DNA of 33,956 bases from Planctomycetaceae bacterium (GCA_020426515.1 JAGQPW010000056.1:1-33956), one strand, 5' to 3'. Shown: positions 25,552 through 33,956, numbered from the stretch's first letter. The notes: generated by a model from the sequence alone, not told the origin. Program-made: numbers and translations.

Positions 25552-25899
25552 TCAGCTCTCGGCATTCGGATCAACCACCATCTCGTTCAGCGGCTTGTCC
25601 CGACGGTGATCCTGCACCTTTTCTTTGTATTTCCGAATCTGCTGTTCCATCTTCGCCAGGGCCTGTTCGAAGCAGCCGCCCATTTCCGAAGTCAGACTTT
25701 CGTGATGAGTTACAAAGTCGTGCTTGTGTTCAGCATCAACCAGAATTTCGATGCGCACACGATCGCCCTGAAAATCCAGCGTCACCTGAATTGCGGTCAC
25801 ACGCTCGAAGTAGGTCAGCAGCTTTTCTGACTTCCGCGTGATGTATTCCTGAAACTCTGGCTTAATGGAACCATGACGACACGAGATTTCAACCTGCAC
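25552..25899 (-). CDS. hpf: ribosome hibernation-promoting factor, short form
   Basis: The 115 residues correspond to the S30AE/YfiA domain of HPF/RaiA: VQVEISCRHGSIKPEFQEYI at the start, then the VRIEILVDAEHKHDFVTHHE strand (about 48-67), and FEQALAKMEQQIRKYKEK helix near 78-95. It binds the 30S decoding region and helps store ribosomes as inactive particles in stationary phase. Length fits the short HPF without the dimerising C-terminal domain of long HPFs. A GGGAG site lies 6 nt before GTG 25899 and only 3 nt before the adjacent GTG 25902, so the former is given. A good promoter lies about 120 nt upstream. Confidence 0.93.
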   Translation of the reverse strand: MQVEISCRHGSIKPEFQEYITRKSEKLLTYFERVTAIQVTLDFQGDRVRIEILVDAEHKHDFVTHHESLTSEMGGCFEQALAKMEQQIRKYKEKVQDHRRDKPLNEMVVDPNAES

Positions 25900-26019
25900 C
25901 ACGTTCTCCCAGTCAGTGCGTCAAATATTGGCGACATCATCCCGATGAGCCCACAGCGTCCTCAAGACACTGCTGCGACCATTGAACATGATGATTCGTG
26001 ACCTAGTACTGAACCGCCC

Positions 26020-26047
26020 ATTCTAGTCCCCCTGTCGCGCGAGTCAA
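26020..26047 (-). promoter_or_regulatory. sigma-70-type promoter of the hpf operon
   Basis: On the minus strand TTGACT (26047-26042) and TAGAAT (26025-26020) stand 16 nt apart, each matching consensus at 5 of 6 positions. Transcription would start near 26013, giving an untranslated leader of about 115 nt before hpf. It lies in the gap downstream of recG, so hpf does not depend on readthrough from recG. Confidence 0.6.
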
Positions 26048-26161
26048 TTCCGCTGGCCTATGGACAAGCCCGATCTGATCCTTTGCAACGGTTACAATTC
26101 CGTAAAGGGAACCGCTGCCGCGGGGATGTGGTTTGCCGAAACCATCAGAAACAGCAGCAAA

Positions 26162-28312
26162 TCAACCCGTTCGAGGGAGATCCATGGAGACGCCGAACCG
26201 ATCCAGCACAGCGACTTTGAGCATCGCAAATTCCGGTTCATCGAACTCCCCGCTGCGAACCAGAGCGAACGCTTCTTCGCGCGCCTCCTGCAGAATGGCT
26301 TTGTCACGCACGACATCAGCGACCTTCAATGGCAGCGCGCCGTGCTGCCGAGTCCCCAGAACATCCCCTGGGCCGCGCAGCTCAAAGTCCGTTTCGGCAA
26401 TCTGAAATCCATCATCAGTACGCTCCATGGCCGTCAGTCGTGCCGAGGCCTCGGGTGTCGTTGATTCCGAGAACAGAAAGCAATAGCCGCGAAACTTGCC
26501 CCGGGCGATTCGTCCTCGTAACTGATGCAGTTGGGAGAGTCCAAACTGTTCGGCCTGCAGGATGACCATGGTCGTCGCATTGGGGACGTCCACGCCGACT
26601 TCGATGACCGTGGTGGCGACGAGAACATCCAGTTCCCGTTCGCGAAACGCATCCATGGTTCGCGTCCGTTCCTGCCGGTCCATCTGCCCATGGACCAGTC
26701 CCACCCGAAATCCGCGTAATTCTCCTTGTTGCAGGTCGCGAAACACATCTTCCGCCGCTTGTGGCGTCTCACCCCGCTGCACGGCAAACAGGTCCTCGGT
26801 GAGTGCTGTCGGGTTTTCGGGCTCCAAGACGTTGCTTTGTGAGGCCCCCTGGCTGCTGACAAGCGGGCACACTACATACAACTGTCGCCCCTGCTCGAGT
26901 TGTTCCCGCAGGAATGTCCACGCTTTCTTCTTCGCCGCCCGGCCCATGATGCGGCTGGTGATCACGGGTTGTCGACCCGCAGGACGATCTTTGACCACAC
27001 TCAGATCCAAATCGCCGAATTGCGTCAGACACAGACTGCGGGGAATGGGGGTCGCGGTCATCACCAGCACATGTGGCGGCGGTGCCCCTTCGGATGCCGC
27101 AAAGCTGGCTCGCTGTGCAACACCAAACTTGTGCTGTTCGTCAATCACCGCCACTCCCAGTTTGGGGAAGTTTACCCCCTCCTGAATGACGGCTTGTGTC
27201 CCCACCACAAGTTGCACGTCGCCGGAATTGATGCGTTCGACGACATTCCGACGCTGAGCCGCTGTCAGGGTTCCCGTCAACAAGGCCCGCTCTACTCGAC
27301 TTTTCGCGAGCGCTGTTTCGATGGTCTGCCAATGCTGCTGAGCAAGCAGTTCCGTGGGAGCCATGAACACGCCCTGCCAGCCATGAGCCACCGCGACCAG
27401 AAGTGCGTAAATCGCAACCACGGTTTTCCCGGCCCCCACATCAGCCTGAAGCAGCCGATGCATCGCATATCCAGACTTCAGATCCAGGGCCACATCACGA
27501 AGTGCGTCGTCCTGGCCGGGAGTGAATCGAAACGGGAACAAACGACGAATGCGGGCGTCGATTTTCGCCGACACTTCGAATTCGGGAGCTCCCTGACGCT
27601 GCCGCCACGCACGTCGACGCAGCGCCAAACCGAGTTGAAACTCAAACAAATCATCAAACAGCACCCGTTGTCGCGCCAGTTCATATTCCTCGCGAGAGGC
27701 CGGGAGGTGCAACATCCGAATCGCCTGGGCCAGATGCGGGAGCTTCCGACGTTTGCGAAAACTTTCAGGCATCGCATCGGGGATCGCGTCTGCAAACTGC
27801 TCAACAGCATGGCGCACAATACGCTGCAGCTCGGCCATTTTCAGGCCCTCGGTCAGGCCGTAGCGCGGCAGCAGACCTCCAGTGGCATCGCCATCTTCCT
27901 CCGACAGCCATTGCAATCTCGGACTGCTGAACTCCCAGCGTCCTTGAGCTTTCTTGGGTTTTCCAGAGCACAACAACACCTGTCCGGGCTGCACTCGTTT
28001 CAGCATCCAGGGCTGATTGAACCACACGCAGCGGACAAAGTCGGTCCCGCAATCCAGGAGTGCGGCGGATAGCGACCGACCGCCTGAGATCTCACGGCCT
28101 TCGACGTCAACGACCGTCCCTCGAACCGTTTGCAGTTCCTTGGCGACAAGGTCGGCAGGCTGCCTGACCTGGGTCAGATCAAGCACATCTCGCGGCAGCA
28201 TCCACAGCAGGTCGCGTACCGTCTGCACACCCAGTCGCTGCAGCAGTGCAGCACGCTGCGGTCCAACCCCGGCAAGATTCTGCACATCCTGATCAAGCGG
28301 GGAGTCGCCCAT
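26162..28312 (-). CDS. recG: ATP-dependent DNA helicase RecG
   Basis: The 716 residues match RecG in length and domains. An N-terminal helical region and wedge (OB) domain (about 60-160, with LLDCGTDFVRCVWFNQPWM) are followed by SF2 helicase motifs: LQADVGAGKTVVA (motif I, about 290-302), APTELLAQQH (Ia), VGTQAVIQEGV, DEQHKFGVAQR (motif II and III region), MTATPIPRSL, then VATTVIEVGVDVPNA and QLRGRIARG (motifs V and VI). RecG unwinds branched DNA and regresses stalled forks, aiding recombinational repair. It is cytoplasmic. The canonical DEQHRFGV carries a conservative K for R. ATG 28312 has GAGG about 10 nt upstream. A Gfo/Idh/MocA gene lies 95 nt upstream on the same strand. Confidence 0.97.
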   Translation of the reverse strand: MGDSPLDQDVQNLAGVGPQRAALLQRLGVQTVRDLLWMLPRDVLDLTQVRQPADLVAKELQTVRGTVVDVEGREISGGRSLSAALLDCGTDFVRCVWFNQPWMLKRVQPGQVLLCSGKPKKAQGRWEFSSPRLQWLSEEDGDATGGLLPRYGLTEGLKMAELQRIVRHAVEQFADAIPDAMPESFRKRRKLPHLAQAIRMLHLPASREEYELARQRVLFDDLFEFQLGLALRRRAWRQRQGAPEFEVSAKIDARIRRLFPFRFTPGQDDALRDVALDLKSGYAMHRLLQADVGAGKTVVAIYALLVAVAHGWQGVFMAPTELLAQQHWQTIETALAKSRVERALLTGTLTAAQRRNVVERINSGDVQLVVGTQAVIQEGVNFPKLGVAVIDEQHKFGVAQRASFAASEGAPPPHVLVMTATPIPRSLCLTQFGDLDLSVVKDRPAGRQPVITSRIMGRAAKKKAWTFLREQLEQGRQLYVVCPLVSSQGASQSNVLEPENPTALTEDLFAVQRGETPQAAEDVFRDLQQGELRGFRVGLVHGQMDRQERTRTMDAFRERELDVLVATTVIEVGVDVPNATTMVILQAEQFGLSQLHQLRGRIARGKFRGYCFLFSESTTPEASARLTAMERTDDGFQIAETDFELRGPGDVLGTRQHGALPLKVADVVRDKAILQEAREEAFALVRSGEFDEPEFAMLKVAVLDRFGVSMDLPRTG

Positions 28313-28407
28313 GGATCATGCCTCTACTCAGGCCGCGGCGAGCCCCCTTTTGGAAACAGCGAGTGGACAGCTGGCTGCACCAATCCGGGCAGCCAGCGCC
28401 GCAATGC

Positions 28408-29451
28408 CTACCGCAGAGTAATGCGCTGACCCGTATTTGAGCTCTTGTAGATCGCGAGAATAATCTCCACGCTCTTGCGACCTTCGTAGCCATCAATGGC
28501 CGGTTTGTCCCCAGCATTGATCGCGGCGATAAAGTCTTCGAACTGCTTCTGATGCCCCACGAAGGAAATGGCCTTCGGGTCCGAGGCCCCACCGCTGACC
28601 GCATTGCCAGCACCATAATTGGCCAGCAATTGCTCATCTTCCGGCCGCTTCTCCTGGAATTCCCACAGCAGAATGCTGTCCTGTTCCACAATGGCGGAAC
28701 CGGTTGTGCCGTGAATCTCAATTTTCTTCAGCAGGCCCGGGAACGCGCTCGTCGAGGCTTCCAGCGTTCCCAGAGCTCCATTCGCAAAGCGGACACAGGC
28801 AGTCCCAACGTCTTCGACTTCAATACGATCGTGGGCCAGTGTTGCGGTCAGCCCACACACTTCGGCCACATCGCCCATGAGCCAGTACAGCAGGTCGACG
28901 TTGTGAATGGCCTGATTCATGTAGGCTCCGCCGCCATCAAGAGCCCACGTTCCGCGCCATCCGCCGCTGTCGTAATATTCTTGAGTCCGCCACCATTTGA
29001 CGTACATGTCGCCCAAGGTCAGGCGACCGAACCGCCCTTCGGAAATTGCCTGCTTGAGAGCCAGATTGGCCGGGCTGAACCGCGACGGCAAAATCGCCCC
29101 CAGTTGCACGCCAGCCGCTTCACAGGCATTGATGATGGCGTCGCAGCGCTCCAGCGTGATTTCCAGGGGCTTTTCCACCAGCACATGCTTTCCGGCACGG
29201 GCTGCGGCCACTGCCGGGTCCATGTGGGAACCGCTGGGTGTACAAATTGTGACGATGTGGACATGCGGATCGGCCAGCATGTCCTCAATTTTTTCGTATG
29301 CCACCCCGCCACATTCCGCCGCCAGGGCTTTGGAGCGTTCGGGGCTTTGATCAAAGCAGGCCACAAAACTGGCGCCAGGAATGGCCTGAATCGCCTGAAT
29401 GTGGAAGCGGGCAATCATGCCGCAGCCAACAATTCCAAATCCAATGGACAT
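28408..29451 (-). CDS. Gfo/Idh/MocA-family NAD(P)-dependent oxidoreductase
   Basis: The 347 residues show an N-terminal Rossmann fold (FGIVGCGMIARFHIQAI, 5-21), the family's EKP at 93-95 after KHVLV, and a C-terminal alpha/beta domain with GAYMNQAIHNVDLLYWLMG (about 174-192). In that stretch the His and Asp are the usual catalytic positions. Members oxidise or reduce sugars, inositol or other hydroxyl compounds with NAD(P). The large number of paralogs in planctomycetes makes the substrate unpredictable. No signal peptide is seen, so it should be cytoplasmic. The gene is followed by recG with a 95-nt gap. A small perfect hairpin (CAATCGC-AGG-GCGATTG, 29485-29501) lies about 35 nt upstream of the ATG. 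Confidence 0.93.
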   Translation of the reverse strand: MSIGFGIVGCGMIARFHIQAIQAIPGASFVACFDQSPERSKALAAECGGVAYEKIEDMLADPHVHIVTICTPSGSHMDPAVAAARAGKHVLVEKPLEITLERCDAIINACEAAGVQLGAILPSRFSPANLALKQAISEGRFGRLTLGDMYVKWWRTQEYYDSGGWRGTWALDGGGAYMNQAIHNVDLLYWLMGDVAEVCGLTATLAHDRIEVEDVGTACVRFANGALGTLEASTSAFPGLLKKIEIHGTTGSAIVEQDSILLWEFQEKRPEDEQLLANYGAGNAVSGGASDPKAISFVGHQKQFEDFIAAINAGDKPAIDGYEGRKSVEIILAIYKSSNTGQRITLR

Positions 29452-29792
29452 GTGTCGTGGGGGTTTGAGGGGTCAAGAACCGTTCAATCGCAGGGCGATT
29501 GTGGAGGGTTCCCGCGTAGTTTTCAAACGTGCCCGTCGACCGGGGGACAGATTCGTGCGAATCAGTTCAATCCAATGACACATCGGACGCTCATGAAAGA
29601 ACCGGATTCCGGCATTGCAGATGTCGTCGGAAACTCCTTTGGGGTCTCACATTTGCGGCTGGGATTTCCGCGGCACTTCAGTTAGATTCCCATAAAGCTT
29701 CGCCAAGAAGTTGGCCACCGTACACCACACAGACGCCGGGACCTGGATGCCAGTCGTGCATCGGCCCGCTGCGTCCACAGGAGAAGTTGTTC
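29452..29792. other. divergent intergenic region, 341 nt
   Basis: This gap lies between the Gfo/Idh/MocA gene (minus) and the SEC-C/TPR gene (plus). It holds a 7-bp hairpin at 29485-29501 and the AGGAG ribosome site near 29779-29783 for the SEC-C gene. I found no convincing promoter pair on either strand. A frame open from 29529 into the SEC-C gene has a cysteine- and arginine-rich first 88 residues that look non-coding. Confidence 0.5.
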
Positions 29793-31943
29793 ATGGATTC
29801 GTATGCCCCATGCCCCTGCGGCAGTGGAAAAAAGCTGAAGTTCTGCTGCCAGGCAATTTTGCCCGAGCTGACCAAGATCGAGCGATTGCAGGAGAACAAT
29901 CAGCCTCGCATGGCCATTCAGGCCATCGACAAACTGCTCAAGGACCATCCCGATCATGGCTGGCTGATCACTCAGCGCGCCATGGCCCTGTTCAACGAAC
30001 AGCGGTTCGCCGAAGCACGCGACGGCCTGCTGCCGTTCCTGCATCGTCATCAGGACCATCCTCTGGCCAACGTGCTGCTGGCGACCGCCGTCAGCCAGCT
30101 GGAGCCATATCCCGCCAGCAAGAAGGTCATTCACCGCGCCTTTCTAAAGAGCACCACATCGGAACCGGCCCTGGTGGCCCTGCTTGCCGGTCGCATCGCG
30201 GCGTATCACCTCGAAGCCTCCAACTTCATGGCCGCCCGCCAGCACATGGCCATGGTGCTGCGACTCGGCAGCGAGCAGGAACGTCAGCAGACGCTGATGG
30301 CCATGCTTGAAATCGATGCCGATGCCTCCATTCCTTATCCGCTGCGTGGAGCACATCCGCTCCCCAAGTACGCCCCGCCCGAAGCGGCCATCCCGACCTA
30401 CAAGAAGGCGATGAAACTGGCTGCGCTGGGATGTTTCGAAGAATCCGCCGACGCCCTGGAAGCGGTCACTCAGCAAGACCAGGAGAGTGCCCCGTTGTGG
30501 CACACGCTCGGCCTGCTGCGGTCGTGGGATGGTGACAGCAAACGCGCTGCCGCCGCGTTCCATCAGGCGGCCCGCCTGTACACGGACAATGCCCATGCCG
30601 TCACGGTGGAAACACTCGCTCAGTTGCTGGAACGGGAACTCCCGGAGAACACCATCTGCACGCGAATGAAGGGCTACACGGTCGATTCGCTCTCCAAACT
30701 GCTCACCCGTCTGGACAACGAAGACCGGCTCAGCCGTGTCAATCTCGATCCCAACGAGCAGGAGTCACTCGTCGCGGCTCGTTACGACATTCTCGACCGT
30801 CCGCACCCCACGGATGACGAACTGGCCTCCCTCACCTTGGAATCCGCTCCACGCATCATCGGACGCGTCGGGCTGTTTGACCGACGCGATGAGGACTCTC
30901 CAGCGCGTGCAGTCATCACAGGCGTTGAAGGAGACCGGCTCAAGGCTGCTGCCGAACTGTTTGAACAGGCCGCCGGAGAATTCGCCACTCCGAACAGCGA
31001 TGTGCTGATTCCACCGGGTGAAACCGAACCGGACGATGTGGTTGTCCGCCATCCCAAGGACGAAATCGCCCTGTCCGATGCAGTCTTCGTCCCGCCCAAG
31101 AGCCCTTCCGAGGTCCGGCGCAAATTGCGTCAGGAGCTGTTTCAAAATGCCGTCAACACGACATGGATGAACACGCCTCAGGACGCTCTCGGTGGAAAGA
31201 GCCCCGCGGATGCCAAGGCCGATGAGAGCCTGAGTGTTCCGCTGGCCGCTTCGCTGTACGTGCTCGATTCGTTCCTCGATGGACGCGACTTGATTCTGGA
31301 TATCAACGCCCTGCGCGAAAAGCTCGGCCTCCCTATTCCCGAGGTCATTACCATCGAGCCGGGCATTGACCTGAATGCCTTTACGATCAGCGAACTGCAG
31401 CAGGTGGGTGTCAGCCAGCTGGCAGACGAAGTCTTCGAAAAGGTGATGCAGCGTATTCTGGTGACCAAGCACTGCCGACACGGTTACAACGTGCTGAAGG
31501 AGTTCATCGAGAATCGTCCGCAACTGCTGCAGAAGGACATTCAGGAGTCACTGCAGGCACACGCCACGCTGTCGGAAATTTGTGCTCATGCATTGCGTGA
31601 CGAAGAAGCCCTGGAATGGATCGAAAAGGGGTTCCAGTTCAGCAAGGCTCACGATGCTCCCTTCCAGGCCCAATTGTTCTGGAAGATGCGGGAACTTTCG
31701 CATCGTGCGGGGGATTCCTCCGATCCCAAGCTCAAGCCGCTGCTGCTGGACCTGTGGAACTACTATGGCGCCAAGATTCCGCAAGTCCGCGAACGGTTGC
31801 AGGAAATTGTCGAAGTGCTCGACATTGATGCCCCGTGGGACTCCGCAATCCTCACGGCTCAAACCGTCGGTGGCGGTTCGATCCTCACCGCCGAAACCGA
31901 AAAAACAGTCTCTGGCGAAAAGAAGCTCTGGCTGCCAGATTAG
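29793..31943 (+). CDS. SEC-C metal-binding and TPR-repeat protein
   Basis: The 716 residues begin with a SEC-C zinc motif, PCPCGSGKKLKFCC (6-19; Cys7, Cys9, Cys18, Cys19), as found at the C-terminus of SecA and at the ends of many accessory proteins. TPR-like helices follow (about 28-280, with repeated A-L-x-x-D patterns such as MAIQAIDKLLKDHPDHGWLI). A large central domain without recognised motifs (about 290-560) and more helices follow. It should be cytoplasmic, perhaps a chaperone or binding adaptor; no substrate is known. An AGGAG site precedes ATG 29793, which starts the SEC-C motif; the frame opens earlier at 29529 but that part looks non-coding. A textbook terminator follows. Confidence 0.88.
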   Translation: MDSYAPCPCGSGKKLKFCCQAILPELTKIERLQENNQPRMAIQAIDKLLKDHPDHGWLITQRAMALFNEQRFAEARDGLLPFLHRHQDHPLANVLLATAVSQLEPYPASKKVIHRAFLKSTTSEPALVALLAGRIAAYHLEASNFMAARQHMAMVLRLGSEQERQQTLMAMLEIDADASIPYPLRGAHPLPKYAPPEAAIPTYKKAMKLAALGCFEESADALEAVTQQDQESAPLWHTLGLLRSWDGDSKRAAAAFHQAARLYTDNAHAVTVETLAQLLERELPENTICTRMKGYTVDSLSKLLTRLDNEDRLSRVNLDPNEQESLVAARYDILDRPHPTDDELASLTLESAPRIIGRVGLFDRRDEDSPARAVITGVEGDRLKAAAELFEQAAGEFATPNSDVLIPPGETEPDDVVVRHPKDEIALSDAVFVPPKSPSEVRRKLRQELFQNAVNTTWMNTPQDALGGKSPADAKADESLSVPLAASLYVLDSFLDGRDLILDINALREKLGLPIPEVITIEPGIDLNAFTISELQQVGVSQLADEVFEKVMQRILVTKHCRHGYNVLKEFIENRPQLLQKDIQESLQAHATLSEICAHALRDEEALEWIEKGFQFSKAHDAPFQAQLFWKMRELSHRAGDSSDPKLKPLLLDLWNYYGAKIPQVRERLQEIVEVLDIDAPWDSAILTAQTVGGGSILTAETEKTVSGEKKLWLPD

Positions 31944-31978
31944 TCGGCAGTCCGTCCTGCTCGCCTGACGTCTTCAAA

Positions 31979-32017
31979 GCGATGTGTCCTCACTGGGGAT
32001 ACATCGCTTCTTTTTTT
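31979..32017 (+). terminator. Rho-independent terminator of the SEC-C/TPR gene
   Basis: An 11-bp stem (31979-31989 with 31997-32007, one G-T wobble) with a 7-nt loop is followed directly by TTCTTTTTTT. This is the clearest intrinsic terminator in the window and ends the SEC-C/TPR transcript about 36 nt after the stop. Confidence 0.9.
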
Positions 32018-32055
32018 GGTGGAACCACCGTTTCAGTTCTCAGAGGTATTCGCTG

Positions 32056-32084
32056 CTGACGGACGCGTGAGGAGTCGGTAGAAT
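32056..32084 (+). promoter_or_regulatory. sigma-70-type promoter of the DUF4175-like gene
   Basis: CTGACG (32056-32061) and TAGAAT (32079-32084) stand 17 nt apart. The -10 is the same hexamer as in the hpf promoter. Transcription would start near 32091, about 34 nt before the ATG. It follows the strong terminator, as expected for a new transcription unit. Confidence 0.5.
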
Positions 32085-32124
32085 TCCGGAGCGGTTCTCA
32101 CCAGACCAGGGGGCGAGTGCATTC

Positions 32125-33956
32125 ATGACTGATGCCCGTTTGTTGCGACGTGTCGATGAAGTGGCGGAGCGTTTGCGAACACTTCGCCGACATCGCCTGA
32201 TCACCCTGGCCTGGCTGGCCCTGGCGCTGCTGGTGGGATTACTCAACCTGATCCCGGCTGGTCAGCAACACGCACTACCGGTCCTGCTGATTGGCACTTT
32301 ACTTGTGCTGATGGTCGGACTGTTGATGAGTCGTCAGTCCACTGGAGATCGGACAGCGGCCGCCGAACACATCGAGTCCGCATTTCGCGACCTTGACTCC
32401 CGGCTGATCACGGCCATGCAGCAGCACCCGCGGGTCGAGACCGGAAATTTCGGTTTTCTGCAAGGCGAAGTGCTCGGCGAAACTCTCCAGCACGCGGCTA
32501 CACACAACTGGAAGTCAACCATCCCATCCAGTCGGCTGCTGCGAACCCGGCTGACCATGTATGCAGCGTTCCTGCTTTGTCTGGTCACGGGAACACAAGC
32601 ACTCAAACACGCGCGCCGTATCCCCGAACAACCTGTTGTTGCCAGCAGTGAATCCGACGGACAGGTCACAGCAGACCCGCTGTCGATTCACGTTGATCCC
32701 GGAGATGCAGAACTTGAACGCGGCACCAGCCTGCTGGTGCTGGCGAGGTTTGATGGTCCGCTGCCCGAGAATGTCGTACTGATTGCTCATGATGTCGACC
32801 AGCGGGAAATTCGCATCCCGCTCAAGAAGAGTCTGGACGATCCGCTGTATGGTGGCCGCCTGCCGGATGTCCAGCGGAATTTGAGCTACCGCGTGGAGTA
32901 CGATGGCACCTCGTCCGATGAGTTCCACATCACGACCTTTTCTTATCCGGAACTCGTCCGGGCAGATGCTCGACTGACGTACCCGCAGTACACCGGACTG
33001 AAACCGCAAACGATTGAAGATGTCCGCCGCGTGAGCGTTGTAGAAGGAACCGATGTCACGTGGTTGTGCCAACTCAACAAGCCGGTCGCATCCGCCTTGC
33101 TCGTCGGTGACGATGGAACCGAGCTACCTCTCTCTGTTGATCCCGAAAGCTCCGAACTATTTCAGTTGCAGGCCACTTGGCGCGCCACCGGGATTGAGCG
33201 TCACCGCTTTAAGCTGCATTTAACAGACGAAGAGGGGCGGACCAATCGCGAACCGCCTTCGTTCTTCGTGGAGGTCGTTCCCAACAAGCCGCCGGAACTC
33301 AAGGTGGCGTTCCCGAAGAAGGACCTGCGAGTTTCTCCGTTGCAGGAAGTCAGCCTGCAGGCCCGTGCCCACGATGATTTCGGCCTGCTGGAATACGGGT
33401 TGAAATACCTGCTTCCTTCCGGAGAGGAGCAGACTGTGAAATTTGGCGACCGCGCAGCGCCGGGTGAGCGTCCGGAGATGGACTACCTGCTGGCTCTGGA
33501 GAATTTGCAGGTCTCCCCCAACGAACTGATCACCTACTACTTCTATGCCGACGACGTTGGCCCCGATGGCGAATCGAGGCGTGCCTACAGCGACATGTTT
33601 TTTGCTGAGGTCCGCCCATTCGAAGAGATCTTTCGGCAGGTCACTCCGCCTTCCGGAGAGGGGGAAGGCCAGCCAAGTGAAAGCCAGAGGCTGGTGGAAC
33701 TGCAGCGACAGATTGTCATCGGCATCTGGAATCTCATTCGCCGGGAGCACCGGCAGTCTCCTTCCGGCAAGTTTCCGGAGGATGTTCAGGTACTGGCGGA
33801 ATCGCAGGCCAAGGTGCTGGAGCTGACACAGGAGGTCGCAGCGGAACTGGATGATCTGCTGATGAAGCAACATGCCGACGAAGCGATCGGTGCCATGACT
33901 GAGGCGGTCGAGGCGTTCACCGAAGTGGTTCGCAGCAACTTGCCGAGCGACCTGCC
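32125..33956 (+). CDS. DUF4175-like membrane protein, partial
   Basis: The frame opens with ATG 32125 and stays open to the right edge, giving about 610 residues and no stop. Two membrane helices lie near residues 27-45 and 50-68 (LITLAWLALALLVGLLNL, then VLLIGTLLVLMVGLLM), and a third near 149-163 (MYAAFLLCLVTGTQA). A large beta-rich exported region follows, with repeated Ig-like strands (for example FFVEVVPNKPPELKVAF and VSLQARAHDDFGLLEYGLKY near 415-430). Towards the edge it becomes helical and acidic. This matches the DUF4175-type proteins that planctomycetes often carry beside MoxR/DUF58/BatA genes, which would lie beyond the window. Function unknown. Assignment rests on pattern memory and gene-order expectation. 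Confidence 0.78.
   Translation, partial: MTDARLLRRVDEVAERLRTLRRHRLITLAWLALALLVGLLNLIPAGQQHALPVLLIGTLLVLMVGLLMSRQSTGDRTAAAEHIESAFRDLDSRLITAMQQHPRVETGNFGFLQGEVLGETLQHAATHNWKSTIPSSRLLRTRLTMYAAFLLCLVTGTQALKHARRIPEQPVVASSESDGQVTADPLSIHVDPGDAELERGTSLLVLARFDGPLPENVVLIAHDVDQREIRIPLKKSLDDPLYGGRLPDVQRNLSYRVEYDGTSSDEFHITTFSYPELVRADARLTYPQYTGLKPQTIEDVRRVSVVEGTDVTWLCQLNKPVASALLVGDDGTELPLSVDPESSELFQLQATWRATGIERHRFKLHLTDEEGRTNREPPSFFVEVVPNKPPELKVAFPKKDLRVSPLQEVSLQARAHDDFGLLEYGLKYLLPSGEEQTVKFGDRAAPGERPEMDYLLALENLQVSPNELITYYFYADDVGPDGESRRAYSDMFFAEVRPFEEIFRQVTPPSGEGEGQPSESQRLVELQRQIVIGIWNLIRREHRQSPSGKFPEDVQVLAESQAKVLELTQEVAAELDDLLMKQHADEAIGAMTEAVEAFTEVVRSNLPSDL

Noticed and set aside
26900..28072. 390-codon plus-strand frame opposite recG
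   Set aside because: It is antisense to recG, rich in H, Q, R and C, with no recognisable domain or start signal.
28552..29685. 377-codon plus-strand frame opposite the Gfo/Idh/MocA gene
   Set aside because: It is antisense to a firm gene and of improbable composition.
29529..29792. N-terminal extension of the SEC-C/TPR gene
   Set aside because: The extension is cysteine- and arginine-rich with no homology. The AGGAG site and SEC-C motif place the start at 29793.
1..33956. Mobile element, CRISPR array, prophage or defence island
   Set aside because: No transposase, integrase, tandem direct repeats with spacers, or phage genes were seen, and gene types look uniform across the window.

Overview
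The window looks like a piece of a planctomycete chromosome. It is GC-rich, with many long antisense shadow frames. Its gene content fits that phylum: an orphan formylmethanofuran dehydrogenase-type subunit A (a C1-transfer gene known in planctomycetes), many secreted proteins of unknown function, a Gld-like ABC operon with DUF4340, a DUF4175 membrane protein, and a SEC-C/TPR protein. This assignment rests on gene content alone; no rRNA or other marker is present. I saw no tRNA, rRNA, CRISPR array, insertion sequence, integrase or phage gene, so this reads as ordinary core and accessory chromosome rather than a mobile island. Layout. 1-2612 (minus): a secreted protein of unknown function followed 18 nt later by a DegT/DnrJ/EryC1/StrS-type PLP enzyme that runs off the left edge. 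3080-5954 (plus): a YyaL/SPATA20-type thioredoxin-fold protein and a DUF6580-like membrane protein. 5982-10252 (minus): an SLBB-containing bitopic membrane protein overlapping by 4 nt an actin-like ATPase, then a cpYpsA-related SLOG protein overlapping by 89 nt an AlkC/AlkD-like HEAT-repeat protein. 10819-16320 (plus): a three-gene Gld-type ABC transporter operon (ATPase, fused GldF-GldG, DUF4340), closed by a hairpin. 16395-19663 (minus): a secreted alpha/beta hydrolase, a GNAT acetyltransferase, and FhcA. 19820-20647 (plus): a second secreted alpha/beta hydrolase, meeting a secreted aldose 1-epimerase (20752-21876, minus) at a strong bidirectional hairpin. 22005-29451 (minus): a GNAT, then a nitrogen-PTS-like cluster in the order hpf, ptsN-like EIIA, HPr and a secreted PQQ-propeller protein, then recG and a Gfo/Idh/MocA oxidoreductase. 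29793-31943 (plus): a SEC-C/TPR protein with a textbook terminator. 32125-end (plus): a DUF4175-type protein cut by the right edge. How genes work together. The clearest units are the Gld-like ABC operon, which probably acts in the envelope; the SLBB/actin-like pair, which may link the envelope to a cytoskeletal filament; and the hpf-EIIA-HPr-propeller run, which ties a PTS phosphorelay and ribosome hibernation to an exported protein. The propeller gene appears to be translationally coupled to HPr through a non-standard CTG start. The best candidates for something undescribed are the SLBB/actin-like pair and the HPr-propeller coupling. No complete novel system is proven from sequence alone.
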